From Chryseobacterium capnotolerans (GTDB lineage: Bacteria > Bacteroidota > Bacteroidia > Flavobacteriales > Weeksellaceae): a DNA stretch of 64,000 bases. Shown here in pieces: positions 17,523 to 26,008 of this stretch; within the stretch, counting starts at the first letter, position 1; each line of letters begins with the position of its first letter. The notes beneath the pieces are model-generated. The model did not search any database, was not told the origin of the DNA, and worked only from the letters and a program-made list of their open reading frames with translations. The translations under genes and the position numbers were made by a program. Location: NCBI RefSeq assembly GCF_021278965.1, contig NZ_CP065589.1, forward strand, positions 5,027,001 to 5,091,000, written 5' to 3'.

Positions 17523-18985
17523 TTACTTGGACATTAATTTCCAAAGCTCATTAATTACTTCTTTGTCATCAAAATGATGTTTTACACCATTAATCTCCTG
17601 ATAGTTTTCGTGTCCTTTTCCGGCTACGAGAATGATATCTTTAGGTTCTGCAAACTTTATGGCCATTTTTATGGCTTCTTTTCTGTCTGGAATTGAAGTG
17701 TATTTGCTGAAGTTCTGAGGTTCAACACCGGCTTCAATTTCTTTTATAATTTGTCCCGGATCTTCTGTTCTCGGGTTATCTGAAGTGATGATTGCCAATG
17801 TTGATTTTTTTCGTGGCAATATTTCCCATTTCTGGTCTTTTGGAGTGATCTCTGTCTCCTCCGCAACCGAAAACGGTGATTAATCTTTCGTTTTTGGTTC
17901 TGATATCGTTGATGCTATCCAGAATGTTTTCTAAAGCATCCGGTGTGTGTGCATAATCTACGATAAAGAAAATTCCGCCATCTGATTTCATCGTTTCAAA
18001 TCTTCCGGAAACTCTTTTTAACTTGCTGATGGCTTGTAGAATTTCATCCTGGGCAAATCCAAGTTCTTCGGCAATTCCGAAAACCAATAACAAGTTGTAC
18101 ACATTGAATTTTCCTGTTAATGTTGTCCAGAATTCTTTTCCGTTAAAGTTCAGCAGCATTCCGTTGAAATCTACTTCCAATAATTTTCCGTGGTAGTCTG
18201 CCATTGTTTTCAAAGCATAAGACTTTTTTGTAGCCTTTGTATTCTGAAGCATGACATTCCCGTTTTTGTCATCCACATTGGTGATGGCAATGGCTGTATC
18301 TTCTAGTTCATCAAAGAACCTCTTTTTTGTTTTTAAGTATTCTTCGAATGTTTTGTGATAATCTAAATGATCATGGGTAAGATTGGTAAATCCTGCCACT
18401 TTGAAGTGTAATCCTTCAATTCTGTTTTGGGCAATTCCGTGGGAACTTACTTCCATGAAAGCAAATTCACACCCTTTCTCCACTGCTTCAGCTAAAATTT
18501 TATTAATGGTAATAACATCCGGAGTGGTATGAGTAGCTGGGATAATTTCTTCTCCAATTCTTATTTCAACGGTTGATAATAATGCAGAGTCATATCCTAA
18601 ATTCTTGAAAACATCAAAAAGCAGGGTAGAAACAGAGGTCTTTCCGTTGGTTCCGGTAACGCCGATCAGTTTCAGCTTTTTAGACGGATTACCATAGAAG
18701 TTCAGAAGCAAGGTGGCCTAAAGCCTTAGCAGAATCTTTCACTTTAATATAAGTTACATGATCTGCCAGCGTTTCAGGAAATTCTTCACAAACGATTGTT
18801 GTAGCCCCTTTTTCAATAGAAGATGTAATGAATGAATGTCCATCCACTACTGTTCCTCTCATCGCAATATAAAGAGAGTTTGCTGTAACCTTTCTGCTGT
18901 CGAACACCAATTCTGATACCTCGCGGTTGTTATCTCCGTGGATTTCTATTACTGGGATCCTGTTTACTAATTCTGTTATTATCAT
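17523..18985 (-). CDS. murE: UDP-N-acetylmuramoyl-tripeptide synthetase MurE (two frameshifts)
   Basis: MurE adds the third residue, usually meso-diaminopimelate, to UDP-MurNAc-Ala-Glu. Pieces in three frames cover the N-terminal uridine-binding domain (LVFDSRKVTANSLYIAM), the central ATPase with GVTGTNGKTSVSTLLF and TNLTHDHLDYH, and the C-terminal domain with SDNPRTEDPGQII and GKGHENYQ. SDNPR-type motifs go with diaminopimelate specificity. The breaks are near 18698-18706 (one surplus base) and at a seven-A coding-strand run (17805-17811). Correcting both gives 486 residues, a normal MurE length. Confidence 0.92.
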
Positions 18986-18993
18986 TTTATATC

Positions 18994-19038
18994 AATAGGA
19001 CTTTATCCTATTTTGGCTTAAATCGTCCCTTCGGGACT
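18994..19038 (-). repeat. Intercistronic double-hairpin repeat, copy C (ftsI-murE)
   Basis: AATAGGA-CTTTA-TCCTATT and GTCCC-TTC-GGGAC hairpins are joined by a TTGGCTTAAATC linker. The copy starts 9 bp upstream of the murE start codon and shares the TAAATCGTCCCTT block with copy B. Confidence 0.65.
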
Positions 19039-19046
19039 CTGTTTTT

Positions 19047-21038
19047 TTAATTTTGCAGAGATAAATATATTCTCTGGTTTTTACTGATCGTTGTGCCTTC
19101 TAATGGGAATTGTTCTTTGATTCTTCCAACTCCTTTAAAATCGACACGGTATCCTAAGTTTTCCAATTGTGGGATGACGTTTTTACCGATCAATCCTACT
19201 ACATTTGGCATTTGCTTATCATTGACTGCTATTTTTACATTAGGTTCCACCATTTTGCTCAGGTTTACCTTTTTGTCTACCAGCATTTCTTTTTCAATAT
19301 TCTGTGGTGTTTTTAAGAAAGTTTTTCCTGCGATTTCTTTAAACACTGGTGCTGCTACAGGTCCTCCGTAGAATCCAATTGCTGTATTGGGTTCACTTAC
19401 CATCACATAACAGGTATATTTGGGAGCATCAGCCGGATAGAATCCTGCAAATGATGCACGATATTTCATTGGGCCAGGTAGCCAGTATTCAAATCTTGCG
19501 GTTCCTGTTTTTCCTGCCATTTTAAGGTTAGGAGTGAAGATGCTTCGTCCGGTTCCTTTTTCTACAGCTTTGGTTAATGCGCTGGTCATCATTTTGATCG
19601 CTTTCTCAGATGCCATTTTGTTGACCATTACTTCAGGTTTTGCACTATACATTACCTTTCCGTCTTTCATGATCTTATCAATGAATAATGGTTTAAGCAT
19701 TTTACCACCGTTAGCTACCCCGTTGTAGAATGTTGCCAGCTGCAGCAGGTTAACATTGGAAGAGTATCCGAATGAAATAGACGCAAGGGTAGCGGCATTC
19801 CATCTTTTATTTTGTGGAGTTAAGATCTTTGGTTTTGTGATTCCCGGAAGTTCGATATCCATTTTATCGAATAATTTCCAACGTTTCAAATGGTCAAGGA
19901 AGATCTGTGGTTTTTCAGCATAAAACTTCGTGATGAGTTTTGCTGTTCCTACGTTACTGGATTTCGCTAATACATCACTGATATCGTAAGTTCCGCCACC
20001 GTGGCCATCGGAAATTCTCTGTTTTGCATAGGTCCAAACACCATTTCCTACGTTTACCGTTGAATTTTCATCGATGAATCCATCATCCATTGCTGCTAAA
20101 AGCGAAATGGTTTTGAAAGTGGATCCCGGTTCGATATTATCTTTTAATGCATAGTTGTAAGAATCTTCGTATTCTCCTGATTCAGTTCTTCTTAAGTTGA
20201 CCAAAGCACGTACTTTTCCGGTTTCTACTTCCATCACTACTACAGTTCCATGTTTGGCTTCGTAATGGATCAGCTGTTTCTGTAGTGCAGAGTGTGCAAT
20301 GTCTTGAATTCTAAGATCTAAGGTTGTATATACATCTTCTCCATCAATAGGTTCCTGAACTTTCCAGAAGTCAATAGGTTTCCACTGGGAAGAGTTGATT
20401 CTTTGTTCTAATCTTTTTCCGTCAGTACCTGTTAAATACTTTGAAAAAGCTCCTTCCAGCCCGGATTTGAGTTCTCCGTTATCCATACCGATGGTTCCGG
20501 CTCCGATTTCAGAAGTGGCAAGCTCTCTTTTGTAGTTTCTGTCTACAATGAATCCACCTTTATTTTTACCTCTTTTAAAGATCGGGAAGTTTCTGATTCT
20601 GTCGTATTGGTCAAAATCAAGTCCTTTTACCAGAGTATAATATTGGTTTTTCTTTTTCTTCTGTTCATCAAATTTTTGTCTGAATTCTCCTCTGGATTTT
20701 CCGAACATTTTGCTCAGAGAATCCGTTAATGCTCCGATATTATTGCTGTAGATCGTATCCTTCATTGTTTTGAAGTCAAGATAGATATCGTAGCGCATTA
20801 CAGTTGTTGCCAAAATAGACCCATCGGAAGCAAATAAATTACCACGGGCGGCCTTTAAAGTGGCTTCACGATAATTTTTGTTAATGTAATCATCTTTTAT
20901 TTCCTGCACATTGGTATTCTGAAGGATAACAATCCTTGCCAAGAACATTACAAACACGCACAAAGCTACCACTGCAAAGAGGTAGCCCCATCGTAACGTT
21001 TTTTTACGTTTGTTATCGTATTCATTTTGCTTTTGCAT
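19047..21038 (-). CDS. ftsI: Peptidoglycan transpeptidase FtsI / PBP3 (class B PBP)
   Basis: The septal transpeptidase is 663 residues long. It has one N-terminal membrane helix (about residues 15-37), a PBP dimerisation domain, and the penicillin-binding domain with the serine motif EPGSTFKT, SSNVGTAKL and KTGTARF. It ends in a PASTA domain (MPNVVGLIGKNVIPQLENLGY onward). Substrate is the lipid II-derived glycan strand; its partner is FtsW. The start overlaps the end of ftsL by 17 bp, a sign of translational coupling. Confidence 0.96.
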   Translation of the reverse strand: MQKQNEYDNKRKKTLRWGYLFAVVALCVFVMFLARIVILQNTNVQEIKDDYINKNYREATLKAARGNLFASDGSILATTVMRYDIYLDFKTMKDTIYSNNIGALTDSLSKMFGKSRGEFRQKFDEQKKKKNQYYTLVKGLDFDQYDRIRNFPIFKRGKNKGGFIVDRNYKRELATSEIGAGTIGMDNGELKSGLEGAFSKYLTGTDGKRLEQRINSSQWKPIDFWKVQEPIDGEDVYTTLDLRIQDIAHSALQKQLIHYEAKHGTVVVMEVETGKVRALVNLRRTESGEYEDSYNYALKDNIEPGSTFKTISLLAAMDDGFIDENSTVNVGNGVWTYAKQRISDGHGGGTYDISDVLAKSSNVGTAKLITKFYAEKPQIFLDHLKRWKLFDKMDIELPGITKPKILTPQNKRWNAATLASISFGYSSNVNLLQLATFYNGVANGGKMLKPLFIDKIMKDGKVMYSAKPEVMVNKMASEKAIKMMTSALTKAVEKGTGRSIFTPNLKMAGKTGTARFEYWLPGPMKYRASFAGFYPADAPKYTCYVMVSEPNTAIGFYGGPVAAPVFKEIAGKTFLKTPQNIEKEMLVDKKVNLSKMVEPNVKIAVNDKQMPNVVGLIGKNVIPQLENLGYRVDFKGVGRIKEQFPLEGTTISKNQRIYLSLQN

Positions 21039-21387
21039 CTGTACTGTCCAGTTTTATTAGCAATTTATGAGGGTGGTTTTCGAGGGTCATTAATGAGTCC
21101 CGTGCAACCTCTTTCCCCAACTCTGATTCCATTTTTACCTTGATCAGCTTACTTTGGGCGTAAGCGTTTCGTGATTTATATTCTTCTGTTTCCTCTTTTA
21201 AGGTGTTTACAATTTTAATTTTTTTATTGACAAGGTGATTACTGTAAATCATAGCCATCATCAGGATAAACAACAAGAGAAAATACTTGTAATGTATTTT
21301 GATCTCATCACGATTCAGAAAGTTTCCTTTTATAATATCTATAAAAGTGAGTCTTTTCTGGGGGCGATTTGTTGTTCTTTTTGCCAA
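21022..21387 (-). CDS. FtsL-like division protein
   Basis: The 121-residue protein has a basic N-terminus, one transmembrane helix (about residues 34-54, YFLLLFILMMAMIYSN) and a short extracytoplasmic coiled-coil region. That is the architecture of FtsL. Sequence conservation in FtsL is too weak to prove identity, but the place between rsmH and ftsI is exactly where ftsL lies in Bacteroidetes. It overlaps ftsI by 17 bp. Confidence 0.85.
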   Translation of the reverse strand: MAKRTTNRPQKRLTFIDIIKGNFLNRDEIKIHYKYFLLLFILMMAMIYSNHLVNKKIKIVNTLKEETEEYKSRNAYAQSKLIKVKMESELGKEVARDSLMTLENHPHKLLIKLDSTDAKAK

Positions 21388-21475
21388 TTTAATTCAATCA
21401 ATTTGCTTTGCAGTGAATTTACTTCGTTGTCAATGGTCAATCTAATTTTTAACATTCACTATTGACGATTCACTT

Positions 21476-22369
21476 TTAAACTTTAATTCCTGTTCTCATT
21501 TTTGCACTTCTTGCTCTTGAGTTTTCTTCAATCTCCTTATCATCCGGAATGATTGCTTTGCTCTTAACCAGCTCGAATGCTTTTTTATAATTTCCGTAGA
21601 TATCTCTTTCCGGTTCTCCTTCGAACATTCCATTTTTCAGGAATCTTTTTACCAAACGGTCTTCTAAAGAGTGGTAAGAGATTACGACTAATCTTCCTTC
21701 CGGCTTTAAAACATTGTAAGCCTGGACCAGCATTTCTTTTAATACTTCAAGTTCCTGGTTTACTTCTATTCTTACTGCCTGGAAAAGTTGGGCATAGAAT
21801 TTATTTACTTTATGAGGGGGAAGGTAGCTGAAAAGCTTTTTCAAATCCTCAGTGGTTTCTATACTTTTTGTTTTTCTGTGATGAACAATATCTCTTGCCA
21901 GTTTTCTGGCTTCTCTTAATTCTCCATAGTAATAAAAAATATCTGCAAGTTCTTCTTCGCCATATTCATTGATTACTTTTTTGGCATCAAGACTCTGCAT
22001 GACATTCATTCGCATGTCTAAAGGAGCATTGCTTCTTGTAGAAAATCCTCTGTCTGCTTCGTCAAACTGATGAGAAGAAACTCCCAAATCAGCCAAAACA
22101 CCATCTACCTGAGGAACGCCATACATTAATAAAGAGTTTTCCAGAAATCTGAAATTCTGATTCACTAATGTAAATCTGGGATCATCAATTGTATTTTTAA
22201 GCGCATCCAGATCCTGATCGAAGCTGAACAGTTTTCCTTTGTCAGAAAGTCTGCTCAAAATCTCCCTTGAGTGGCCGCCACCTCCAAAGGTACAGTCCAC
22301 ATAGATTCCGTCAGGATTCGTCACCAAATCATCTACACTCTGCTTCAACAAAACGGGGTTATGATACAT
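21476..22369 (-). CDS. rsmH: 16S rRNA (cytosine1402-N4)-methyltransferase RsmH
   Basis: RsmH (MraW) methylates C1402 of 16S rRNA using SAM. The 297-residue protein begins MYHNPVLLKQSVDDLV and has the SAM-binding motif DCTFGGGGHSREIL, the conserved ADLGVSSHQFDEADRGFS block, and the late motif VVISYHSLEDRLVKRF. Length is typical. It follows mraZ as in most bacteria. The spacer to ftsL (21388-21475) contains another word tract based on GTCAATAGTGAATG. Confidence 0.96.
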   Translation of the reverse strand: MYHNPVLLKQSVDDLVTNPDGIYVDCTFGGGGHSREILSRLSDKGKLFSFDQDLDALKNTIDDPRFTLVNQNFRFLENSLLMYGVPQVDGVLADLGVSSHQFDEADRGFSTRSNAPLDMRMNVMQSLDAKKVINEYGEEELADIFYYYGELREARKLARDIVHHRKTKSIETTEDLKKLFSYLPPHKVNKFYAQLFQAVRIEVNQELEVLKEMLVQAYNVLKPEGRLVVISYHSLEDRLVKRFLKNGMFEGEPERDIYGNYKKAFELVKSKAIIPDDKEIEENSRARSAKMRTGIKV

Positions 22370-22415
22370 GCTTAATTGTGTTTTTTATTAATAAAATCTT
22401 TAATAACCTTTACAG

Positions 22416-22874
22416 CTATTCTTCGTCAAAAGAGCCCATCACATCTTCGGCAAGGCTGGCAAAATCAGTTTCATTGGTAGAAATTACCTGTTCGTAGGCT
22501 TCTTTATCCCAAATTTCGAAAAGTTCTCCTGCACTGGTGATTACTACATCCTTCTGAAGATTTGAAAAAGTCATCAGGTCTTTGGAAATCTGTAATCTTC
22601 CTGCATTATCCAATTCTACTGTTTTTACTCCTGCCGTAAACATTCGTATGAAATCAGCATTCTTTTTTATGAATCTGTTCAGTTTATTAATTTTGCCCAT
22701 CAGTTTATCCCACGCATTCATTGGATAGACCTCCAGACAAGGTTGGAACACAGATCTTTTGACTACAAACGCCTTATCGTCGAAGTTTTCCATCTGTTTG
22801 ATTAAAGATGAAGGAACTTTTAAGCGGCCTTTGTCGTCAATTTTACACTCATATGTCCCAATGAAATTTTTCAT
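22416..22874 (-). CDS. mraZ: Transcriptional regulator MraZ
   Basis: MraZ is a double AbrB-like DNA-binding protein that represses the dcw operon in the bacteria studied. I chose the ATG at 22874 (MKNFIGTYECKIDDKGRLKV) because it begins exactly at the conserved MraZ N-terminus; an upstream GTG in frame lies inside the operator. Both halves of the repeat are visible: DDKGRLKVPSSL and DNAGRLQISKDL. It opens the dcw cluster. The 152-residue length is normal. Confidence 0.95.
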   Translation of the reverse strand: MKNFIGTYECKIDDKGRLKVPSSLIKQMENFDDKAFVVKRSVFQPCLEVYPMNAWDKLMGKINKLNRFIKKNADFIRMFTAGVKTVELDNAGRLQISKDLMTFSNLQKDVVITSAGELFEIWDKEAYEQVISTNETDFASLAEDVMGSFDEE

Positions 22875-22880
22875 TTGGGA

Positions 22881-22888
22881 CAAATTTA
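22881..22888 (-). promoter_or_regulatory. -7 element of the mraZ/dcw promoter
   Basis: TAAATTTG on the minus strand matches TAnnTTTG exactly and lies only 6 bp before the mraZ ATG. The mRNA would have almost no leader. No -33 TTG is found at the usual distance; MraZ boxes occupy that region. Confidence 0.55.
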
Positions 22889-22898
22889 TATAATAATT

Positions 22899-22923
22899 TC
22901 CAAAATTTCCCACTTTTTCCCAC
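22899..22923 (-). promoter_or_regulatory. MraZ operator (GTGGG direct repeats)
   Basis: On the minus strand, GTGGG-AAAAA-GTGGG-AAATT-TTGGA gives two perfect and one weak repeat with a 10-bp period. This is the arrangement known for MraZ boxes (TGGG repeats separated by 5-6 bp). The operator lies directly upstream of the -7 element, so binding should block transcription: autoregulation. Confidence 0.75.
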
Positions 22924-23115
22924 TTTTTGACTCAATGTTAATAAGTTTTATTAAAGATTGAGTTCCAAGAATGTAATTAATTGATATGTAGAAGGTTGTT
23001 AAAAGTGTTATTTAAGCCATAATAAAGGGATTTTGAAAAAAAAGTTAAAAAGGAGAATATTGTATTATTTTTATCTTAAATTAGGATAATCAAAATATTT
23101 TTGAGGTTTAATTTG

Positions 23116-23123
23116 TATTTTTG
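23116..23123 (+). promoter_or_regulatory. -7 promoter element of the hydrolase-engB unit
   Basis: TATTTTTG is an exact TAnnTTTG match 22 bp before the ATG at 23146. The -33 element is not clear; a TTG ends 13 bp upstream, which is shorter than usual. Confidence 0.45.
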
Positions 23124-23145
23124 CAGGGCTTTATTAAGGCATTAT

Positions 23146-23908
23146 ATGATATTTAGTACAAAAAAAGAAAAGAAATATTCCTATGTGGAGGCTGGGGAAG
23201 GACATCCATTAGTGCTGTTGCACGGATTAATGGGTGGTTTGAGTAATTTCGATAAAATGGTAGATTTTTTTTTCGGACAGAGGATTCAAAGTATATGTTC
23301 CTCAGTTGCCCATCTATGATTTGCCGGTACTCAATACAAATCTTACCACTATCGCAAAATATATCATCAAGTTTATAGAAAGTCATATTTCTGGTCCCGT
23401 TACTATTGTTGGGAACTCAATGGGAGGCCACGTAGGACTTATTTTAACCTTGGCAAGACCTGATCTGGTAAAGAACCTTGTTCTGACCGGTAGTTCAGGC
23501 TTATACGAAAGAACTTTTGGGGACAGTTTTCCAAGAAAGAATGACAGGTCTTATATCAGAAAGAAAACAGAAGAAGTTTTTTATGACCCAAAGGTGGCTA
23601 CCGAAGATCTTGTAGATGAAGTTTTTGCAGTGGTAAATGACAGAATGAAAGGAATAAAAACAGTAATGCTGGCAAGAAGTGCCATCAAGCACAATATGCT
23701 GAACGATCTTCCAAAGATTGTGACACCAACATGTCTCATCTGGGGGAAGCAGGATAATGTAACACCTCCGGAAGTAGCGGAGGATATGCATAAGTTTATT
23801 CCCAATTCAGATTTGTTCTGGATTGATCATTGCGGTCATGCTGCGATGATGGAAAAACCGGATGAATTCAATGAAATCCTATATAACTGGATAAAAGACA
23901 AAGTTTAA
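23146..23908 (+). CDS. Alpha/beta-fold hydrolase (frameshifted)
   Basis: The protein is a serine hydrolase-type alpha/beta protein. The first piece from the ATG at 23146 carries LVLLHGLMGG (oxyanion-hole region). The second frame carries the nucleophile elbow VGNSMGGH and the late IDHCGHAAMMEKP with the catalytic His. A nine-T run at 23265-23273 has one T too many; removing it joins the pieces into a 253-residue protein of normal size. The substrate is unknown. It precedes engB on the same strand, 63 bp away. Confidence 0.88.
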
Positions 23909-23971
23909 ATACATAACAAATAACCATTAAGAGCTTTTCTTAATGGTTTATTTTTCTAAAATATATTCAAG

Positions 23972-24595
23972 ATGATTATTAAGACAGCAACGTTTATAAA
24001 AAGCAGTGGAAAATGGCAGGAATGTCCTGAACCGAATATTCCTGAGTATGCTTTTATCGGAAGATCTAATGTGGGAAAATCGTCATTGATCAATGCAATG
24101 ATGAATCATAAGGATCTTGCAAAAACGTCTCAAACTCCCGGAAAAACTCAGCTGATCAATCATTTTTATGTGAATGAAAACTGGTATCTTACCGATTTGC
24201 CTGGATATGGATATGCAAAGGTTTCAAAAGTTCAAAGAAAGGATTTCGAGAAACTGATTACCAATTATATCCTGAACCGAAGAAACCTTGTGAATCTTTT
24301 TGTATTGGTAGATATTAGACATAAGCCTCAGGCCATAGACCTTGATTTTATGCAATGGTGTGGAGAGAGCGGTGTTCCGTTTTCAATTGTGTTTACAAAA
24401 GCAGATAAGCTGAAGCCTAATGCTGTCATCAAGAACGTTGAAGATTATAAGCTGGAATTGCATAAAACATGGGAAGATCTTCCTGAATTATATATCACTT
24501 CAGCTGAAAAGAAAGAGGGGGGAGATGCTATTTTAGATTTTATTGAAAAAACGAATGATTTTTTAACTCAAAATGGAGTTAGCTTCGATGAGTAA
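23972..24595 (+). CDS. engB: Ribosome biogenesis GTPase EngB (YihA/YsxC)
   Basis: The 207-residue TRAFAC-class GTPase is needed for large ribosomal subunit assembly. G-motifs visible are G1 GRSNVGKSSLINAM (about residue 30), G3 DLPGYGYAKVS and G4 TKADK. Length and motifs match EngB. Its last codons overlap the next gene's start (ATGAGTAA), consistent with translational coupling to the acetyltransferase. Confidence 0.96.
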   Translation: MIIKTATFIKSSGKWQECPEPNIPEYAFIGRSNVGKSSLINAMMNHKDLAKTSQTPGKTQLINHFYVNENWYLTDLPGYGYAKVSKVQRKDFEKLITNYILNRRNLVNLFVLVDIRHKPQAIDLDFMQWCGESGVPFSIVFTKADKLKPNAVIKNVEDYKLELHKTWEDLPELYITSAEKKEGGDAILDFIEKTNDFLTQNGVSFDE

Positions 24596-25037
24596 TATTG
24601 TTTGGAAAGTAAAAACCTTTGAAGAGTTTACGGTTTCTGAACTGTATGCTGTATTGAAGGCCCGCATTGATGTTTTTGTTATAGAGCAGAACTGTCCTTA
24701 TCCTGATTTGGATAATTATGATCAGAAAGCAGTTCACATCTGGGCAGAGGAAAACGGAGATGTATTGGCATACTGCCGTATTTTCGATAAAGGGATAAAA
24801 TATGATGAAACTTCCATTGGAAGAGTTCTTACAACGGAAAAAGGCAGAGGAAAAAGCTTAGGAAAGCTATTGATCAAATATGCTGTCGATATCATAGAAA
24901 ATCGTTTTCATACTTCTGAGATCAGAATTTCTGCACAGGATTATCTGTTGAGATTTTATGGTGATTTCGGTTTTGAAGATACCGGAAAGAAATATCTGGA
25001 GGATGATATTCCGCATACGGAAATGATTAGAAAATAA
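24588..25037 (+). CDS. GNAT family N-acetyltransferase (ElaA-like)
   Basis: On the chosen start at 24588 this is a 149-residue GNAT protein. It has the ElaA-type N-terminal part YAVLKARIDVFVIEQNCPYPDLD and the acetyl-CoA-binding region GRVLTTEKGRGKSLGKLLI. An ATG 15 bp upstream is also in frame, but 24588 overlaps engB by 8 bp in the common ATGAGTAA way. The acceptor substrate is unknown. Confidence 0.88.
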   Translation: MSNIVWKVKTFEEFTVSELYAVLKARIDVFVIEQNCPYPDLDNYDQKAVHIWAEENGDVLAYCRIFDKGIKYDETSIGRVLTTEKGRGKSLGKLLIKYAVDIIENRFHTSEIRISAQDYLLRFYGDFGFEDTGKKYLEDDIPHTEMIRK

Positions 25038-25038
25038 A

Positions 25039-25071
25039 GAAAAGCGAGGAAATGTTTTCTTCGCTTTTTTT
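25039..25071. terminator. Bidirectional terminator
   Basis: An AAAAGCGA-GGAAA / TTTTC-TTCGCTTTT stem with T-rich and A-rich flanks ends the hydrolase-engB-GNAT unit. On the other strand it also ends the ten-gene operon whose last stop codon is at 25099. Confidence 0.75.
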
Positions 25072-25098
25072 AATAGTTAAATATGTTGAGTGTGTTTT

Positions 25099-25998
25099 TT
25101 ATTTCCCTGAAATCGCTTTTAAGATAATGGGCTCCAAGTTGGAAGGTAGATCGGCGGATTTAATCTGATAATTTTTAATTTTCATTTCTTTGAACCAGTT
25201 TTCCCAGTATTCTTTAATAACAGCTTGTTCGAAAGGATTTCCTTTTTCCGGATTAATTCCTAAAACGATAACCTCAAGGTTACTCAGATTTTCATTTGCT
25301 TTTACAAAACCATAGCCATTTTTTTCAATGGTATCTCTAAAACCGGATGTTGTCAAGTTATTGGCTTTTATAAGTTTGGTTGTTAGATAGGAGGTTCTGT
25401 AAGAATTTTCATTTTTTTCTTCAAACTTCGTGTTTTGATGATACATATACCCGTCGGTCAAAATGAAAAGGATGTTTCTGTGATCATCTTTTATACAGTA
25501 ATCTTTGACTTTATTTTTAAAGAATTCCCAGATGTCGGACCCTACATATTTTCCATCTTTAATTGCTGAATTATAAATTTTTAAAGGTAACTCCGAATAT
25601 TTATTATCAACAGAATCAAAATAATTTCTTGGAGTATCTTTATTGAAAGAAACTTTTAATTCTTTGGTAAACTCATTCATTTTCGGATCTGAAGGTTCCG
25701 GATTAAAGAAAACCTGCATCTGATCGTCATAGGTGATGATTCTTTTTGATTTAATATGGTTTAAAAATCCTTTTTCAACGGCTTTGATATACTCTGTGTC
25801 CCGTTGATAGTATTCCATTGTAGGATTTGGGTTTGTATTAGGATCAATTCTATCGGATAAATCAATCAAAATGCTGACATTGATATTGTTTGGGTCAGCC
25901 AAAACAGAATTTTTCTTTCCAGTGTTTGTTCCATCGTCTTTGTTTTTACAGCAAGAAGCGAAAGAAATGAACAATAATAAATAAAGTATCTTTTTCAT
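25099..25998 (-). CDS. Lipoprotein with VWA-like domain
   Basis: The 299-residue product has a lipoprotein signal ending FASC (Cys16). The body shows a von Willebrand A-like pattern: VSILIDLSDRID (a DxSxx-type metal site, about residues 40-51) and ILFILTDGYMYH with an Asp in the second metal loop. This is a motif-based call; no family name can be given. It is the last gene of the minus-strand operon that begins at 31243, 10 bp after a coiled-coil membrane protein. A substrate- or partner-binding role at the envelope is plausible. Confidence 0.75.
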   Translation of the reverse strand: MKKILYLLLFISFASCCKNKDDGTNTGKKNSVLADPNNINVSILIDLSDRIDPNTNPNPTMEYYQRDTEYIKAVEKGFLNHIKSKRIITYDDQMQVFFNPEPSDPKMNEFTKELKVSFNKDTPRNYFDSVDNKYSELPLKIYNSAIKDGKYVGSDIWEFFKNKVKDYCIKDDHRNILFILTDGYMYHQNTKFEEKNENSYRTSYLTTKLIKANNLTTSGFRDTIEKNGYGFVKANENLSNLEVIVLGINPEKGNPFEQAVIKEYWENWFKEMKIKNYQIKSADLPSNLEPIILKAISGK

Positions 25999-26008
25999 AA
26001 TCTGAGCG

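Noticed and set aside
12441..18985. True pseudogenes in the mur cluster
   Set aside because: The breaks are single-base changes, nearly all in homopolymers, in genes that cannot all be dispensable; full-length reading frames return after correction.
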